In this document: piece after piece, positions 60,910 through 64,000 of the stretch
How the letters are laid out: every line of letters starts with the position of its first letter
Position numbering within the stretch: the stretch's first letter is position 1
Assembly (NCBI GenBank): GCA_036346225.1
Contig: JARFIW010001670.1
Location: 6,448,001-6,512,000, forward strand
Source: Platerodrilus igneus
Lineage: Eukaryota; Arthropoda; Insecta; Coleoptera; Lycidae
Length of the DNA: 64,000 bases
Direction of reading: 5' to 3'
The notes under the pieces: generated by a model
Seen by the model: only the letters and a program-made list of their open reading frames with translations
Databases searched by the model: none
Told to the model about the DNA's origin: nothing
Translations under genes and position numbers: made by a program

Positions 60910-62140
60910 CTGTATTGCTTCTCAAAATTAAACCAACAGCATTAAAAACATAACTTACTAAGAACGGTCATTGATATTGAAAATTCCTGCACCAATTAGA
61001 ACTAGGTATTTTCTGATCAAATTTAGCAGAAGGATTAAACTTCTAAAGGGTAATTTGTAAAAATTCCCCAAAATGAAAATGAACATAATTTTTATCATTA
61101 ATGGGTTTAACTTGTTCTATTGGATACACACATTCAGCAGACGACCTGTACCTTCCTGAGAGCATTGCGTCTTAAGCAGTAGTAGTTAATTCTGAAACCT
61201 TTGACGTTTGTAGAGGATTTTCTAAATTTGTCACTATTTTCCCTTCCTGCAGATGACCAATAGGCGATTGGTAAGGAGATATGAGTGGTCATGGCAAGAG
61301 ATCGATGGAGGCAGTTTCAAAACTATTCAAAGATCATTTTTGAAATGAGAACAGGCATTCTACTAGAAATGAAGGTCTTTCATCAATAGGTAGTTGCGCA
61401 AAGTAAGCCTTAGTATTACAATCTTCGTTATTAAGATGAAATTATAATTTGTACTTCTATGCAAAGTTTAAAACAATCAGTTCAAATGGAGCGTGTAATT
61501 GAAAGAAGAAAAATGTCGTCTATAAGATTCAAAGTTTTATGTTTAGATAAACATTTGGATGGGTGCTCTATCAACCTAGCTAAAGATTCAATGACTAGTG
61601 TAATTCGAAGTGATTATTTAGAGTTTGCGTAATATTCTAAATTATAATTTTACTTTAATTGTTATTTTTTAATTATAAAAATTGTAACGCTAGCACGTTA
61701 CTTCATCAAACATTAGACAGTAGAAATGAGTTTATTAATTTCAGTTAGTTAAATGAGCTTTCAACACGACAACATCCTGCAAAATGTAGAAGTTTAAAAA
61801 GTTTACATTTATAACGTTGCTATTTTAATATAATATTTATTTAAGGATAAGGATTATGATGTGGAAGCGCCCAGTACGTTAAATGCCAACAGTGATGTAT
61901 ACTGGGACAGAAAAATGACAGACATCGCGAAATAACCGTCATATTAAGTTATTAGTACACATTTACACGAGTTCAATAACTATCAACTATGGAACGTACA
62001 CCCCAAAAACTACAGACTCATTAAACCAATCATAACAATAATGCATTGAGAACGGAACGAACAAATGACGCACACAATTGTATTGCACATGAAAATGTGA
62101 GAATGAAGTTGTTTTCATATTAAACAACCAAAAACATTTA
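60910..62140. other. Gene-free AT-rich stretch
   Basis: No feature recognised. Confidence 0.4.
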
Positions 62141-62860
62141 CAGATTTCAACAAAATCTGATAGGTATTGTGAAAGTTTTGTGTGCCGCAAGGATTTCATG
62201 TATGCGCGTGCGCCAGGTATGCCGTGCTACGATCACAGATGACCATCTTAATTTTAACCTGCATGATCCATGAAAATTTCATTGAATCGGATTGTAGTTA
62301 TATGCGTGTTAAAAGAATTTTAAGTTTGTGCATGCGCAATGCCTATCTACGACCCGACGAAGAGGAAATTTATTTGGGATTATCTAAAGGTCAATCTTAA
62401 ACTATCCTCCAAATTTTAGCGAATTCGAAGTATTACATATTGCGAAATGACGATTTAAGGGATTTCACCTTGGCGCATGGGCAAGGCGCACCATTAATCC
62501 GGGATCACTGAAATTCGTACGGTACCATTTAAGATCTAATTCACCAAAAATTTTATCAAAAGTGGATGGAAATTGTGGAAGTTATGCGTGTTGCAAGGAT
62601 TTTACTCTTGCGCATGCATAATGGCTATTAATGAACCGATTAAGATGAAATTTATTTGAGAAATAAAAAATCGCGAATTGAATTATTTTACGTTTGCGAG
62701 TGATCGATGCACACCCTTAATCTGAGCGCTTTGAAATATATAGGGTCTAATCATCCTAATTTTTCAATATTTCATCAAAATCCGATGAAAATTGTGGGTG
62801 TCATGCGGTTTGCAAGGATTCCCAGATACACAGACAGACAGATACAGACACCAAATCAAA
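62141..62860. repeat. Degenerate repeat cluster ending in (GACA)n
   Basis: The motif (G)CGTGTTGCAAGGATTTT occurs in four diverged forms near 62184, 62304, 62586 and 62805. Each is preceded by a TTTCATCAAAATCCGATG-like phrase. GAAATTTATTTG(G/A)GA occurs near 62365 and 62648. The last copy runs into ACAGACAGACAGATACAGAC. This pattern of degenerate units closing with a GACA simple repeat is common in arthropod repeats; no protein is supported. Confidence 0.6.
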
Positions 62861-63592
62861 TGTGTTTAGACGGGCATAAACGTAAAATACGAGTGAAAAT
62901 TTTGATTTTTGATGGTAGATATTTTATCTCCACAATGTGAACACAATACTTCCGCTACTCGGAAGCAATAACGCTGCTATCTACGTTGAAACCGAGAAGA
63001 ATTCAGACCTCTCCTGATAAATTAAGAGCTCTTCTGGACTCTTTTAAGAATACGTAGCGGCAAAGCATTCTTTGATATGAACAATAGGAAACTATTTTTC
63101 TTGTTCATAAAAGAATGCACGTGTGAAAAAAACGCAACACAAGAAGTGAATAACGAGATGTTAGTAACATTTACATATTTAGAAACTGAACAACCTTACA
63201 TTACTATATGTGTGAAACAATGCTATATTATTCTTTGTGAATAATAAATAGCACACACTTGTTACTATTATACATACAGCTCTAGTTAAATATATAAATG
63301 CTTTCTCAACTACTCATTTCGTATGTATTGACCCACATTTGTTGATAAATGAATGTGTTATTAATAAATTTAGCACCTGTTCAATTTAAAATCATTGTCG
63401 AGTCATTAATCACGTCCGTGTAATTTATTTCACATAAATCAACGTTCGCTAAACTTTCTGTATCAAGATTCTACAAACAGTGAAAGATTTTATCAAATTG
63501 GCAACGTATTATGCTACATTTACTAACGAGCCTTTGGAAAGGTCTCTTAAGTTTAGTGGTTAGTATAGATTTTGAAATGTTGTATGTTTACC
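62861..63592. other. Gene-free AT-rich stretch
   Basis: No feature recognised. Confidence 0.4.
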
Positions 63593-64000
63593 TACAGGAT
63601 GGTCCTGAAATAGTTACTCAAACCTAGCGATTGGATTGACTCGAAGTAATATTCCAAAACGTCCTTATACACATTACTTCAGAAAGACCTCCTTCTGAAA
63701 TTATGACTCATTTGATTATTTAAATCTTATTCAAAAGAATTTTAAAGTCGTGAAAAAATATTTTATTTTTATTTACAAAAGGTGTTGAAAATGCTCTTCG
63801 GTAAGGAAAACATATTCTTCTATTTGTCTAACCACCGACTGCATAATACGTCAAGAATCCTGGCGTATGTCTTCTAATTGGGCAGCTGTTGATAATCTAA
63901 TCTTGTGCTTTCTGAAGTTTCATAAACAATAGCCGTAAGGTGTCCAATAGGAAGCAATTTATAGGGTTTTAATTCGAAGAACCCAGCTGTCATGGGATCG
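63593..64000 (-). mobile_element. 3' end of a DDE transposon, truncated by the window
   Basis: Minus-strand frames read GHLTAIVYETSES, then STAAQLEDIRQDS(stop)RIMQ, then SVVRQIEEYVFLTEEHFQHL with a stop near 63778. This layout (VYET, then a helical tail ending in HFxHLL) is typical of the C-terminus of a Tc1/mariner-related transposase. The terminus ACAGGATGGTCCTGAAATAG (from 63594) looks like the outer end of its inverted repeat. The rest lies beyond 64000. Confidence 0.6.

Overview
The window looks like a stretch of an arthropod (most likely insect) nuclear genome. It is AT-rich, has almost no long open reading frames, and is dominated by decayed transposable elements: three mariner copies, a piggyBac relic, non-LTR retrotransposon tails, a tRNA-derived SINE, TIR transposons with RNase-H-like proteins, and many TA or minisatellite tracts. 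No CRISPR array, operon or rRNA was seen. All family names rest on motif recognition by eye; no database search was run.

Layout. 1-11 kb holds repeats, a degraded mariner (about 0.9-2.0 kb), a CGCA microsatellite with a neighbouring minisatellite, a 1.9-kb non-coding repeat, a LINE RNase H fragment, and a 2.7-kb TIR transposon with an RNase-H-like protein gene (8.15-10.82 kb). The best host-gene candidate is a signal-peptide first exon at 11745-11867 with a good splice donor and an Inr/DPE-like core promoter. It faintly resembles the N-terminus of anosmin-1 (KAL1). 12-33 kb is a diverged duplicated region. One copy carries a mariner (17610-30442) that is itself split by an 11570-bp element (18616-30185).

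The split mariner is the most striking object. The inner element has AG...CT termini, a perfect 6-bp target duplication (TACCAA) and inverted arms of about 3.6-4.0 kb around a core of about 4 kb. The arms carry tandem duplications and a frameshifted zinc-finger gene. The termini and 6-bp duplication fit Maverick/Polinton, but the arm length is unusual. Removing it leaves a 1257-bp mariner, and removing that leaves a site matching a paralogous empty site at 14734.

33-44 kb contains two tandem LINE 3' ends, TA tracts, a promoter-like patch at 37.4-37.6 kb with a full RFX X-box motif, and a GC-rich structured patch at 39.0-39.2 kb. 44.7-48.3 kb is a second TIR transposon whose minus-strand gene shares an FSD...KN...CD core motif with the 8-kb element. 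49-52 kb holds the second copy of the 1.9-kb repeat and a relic of the first RNase-H-like family. 55.56-56.80 kb is a mariner with both TIRs. 57.2-57.5 kb is a SINE with a 13-bp target duplication. 58.4-59.0 kb is a piggyBac relic. 60.58-60.86 kb is a perfect 88-bp foldback. The window ends in another DDE transposon terminus. No complete, intact host gene was found.
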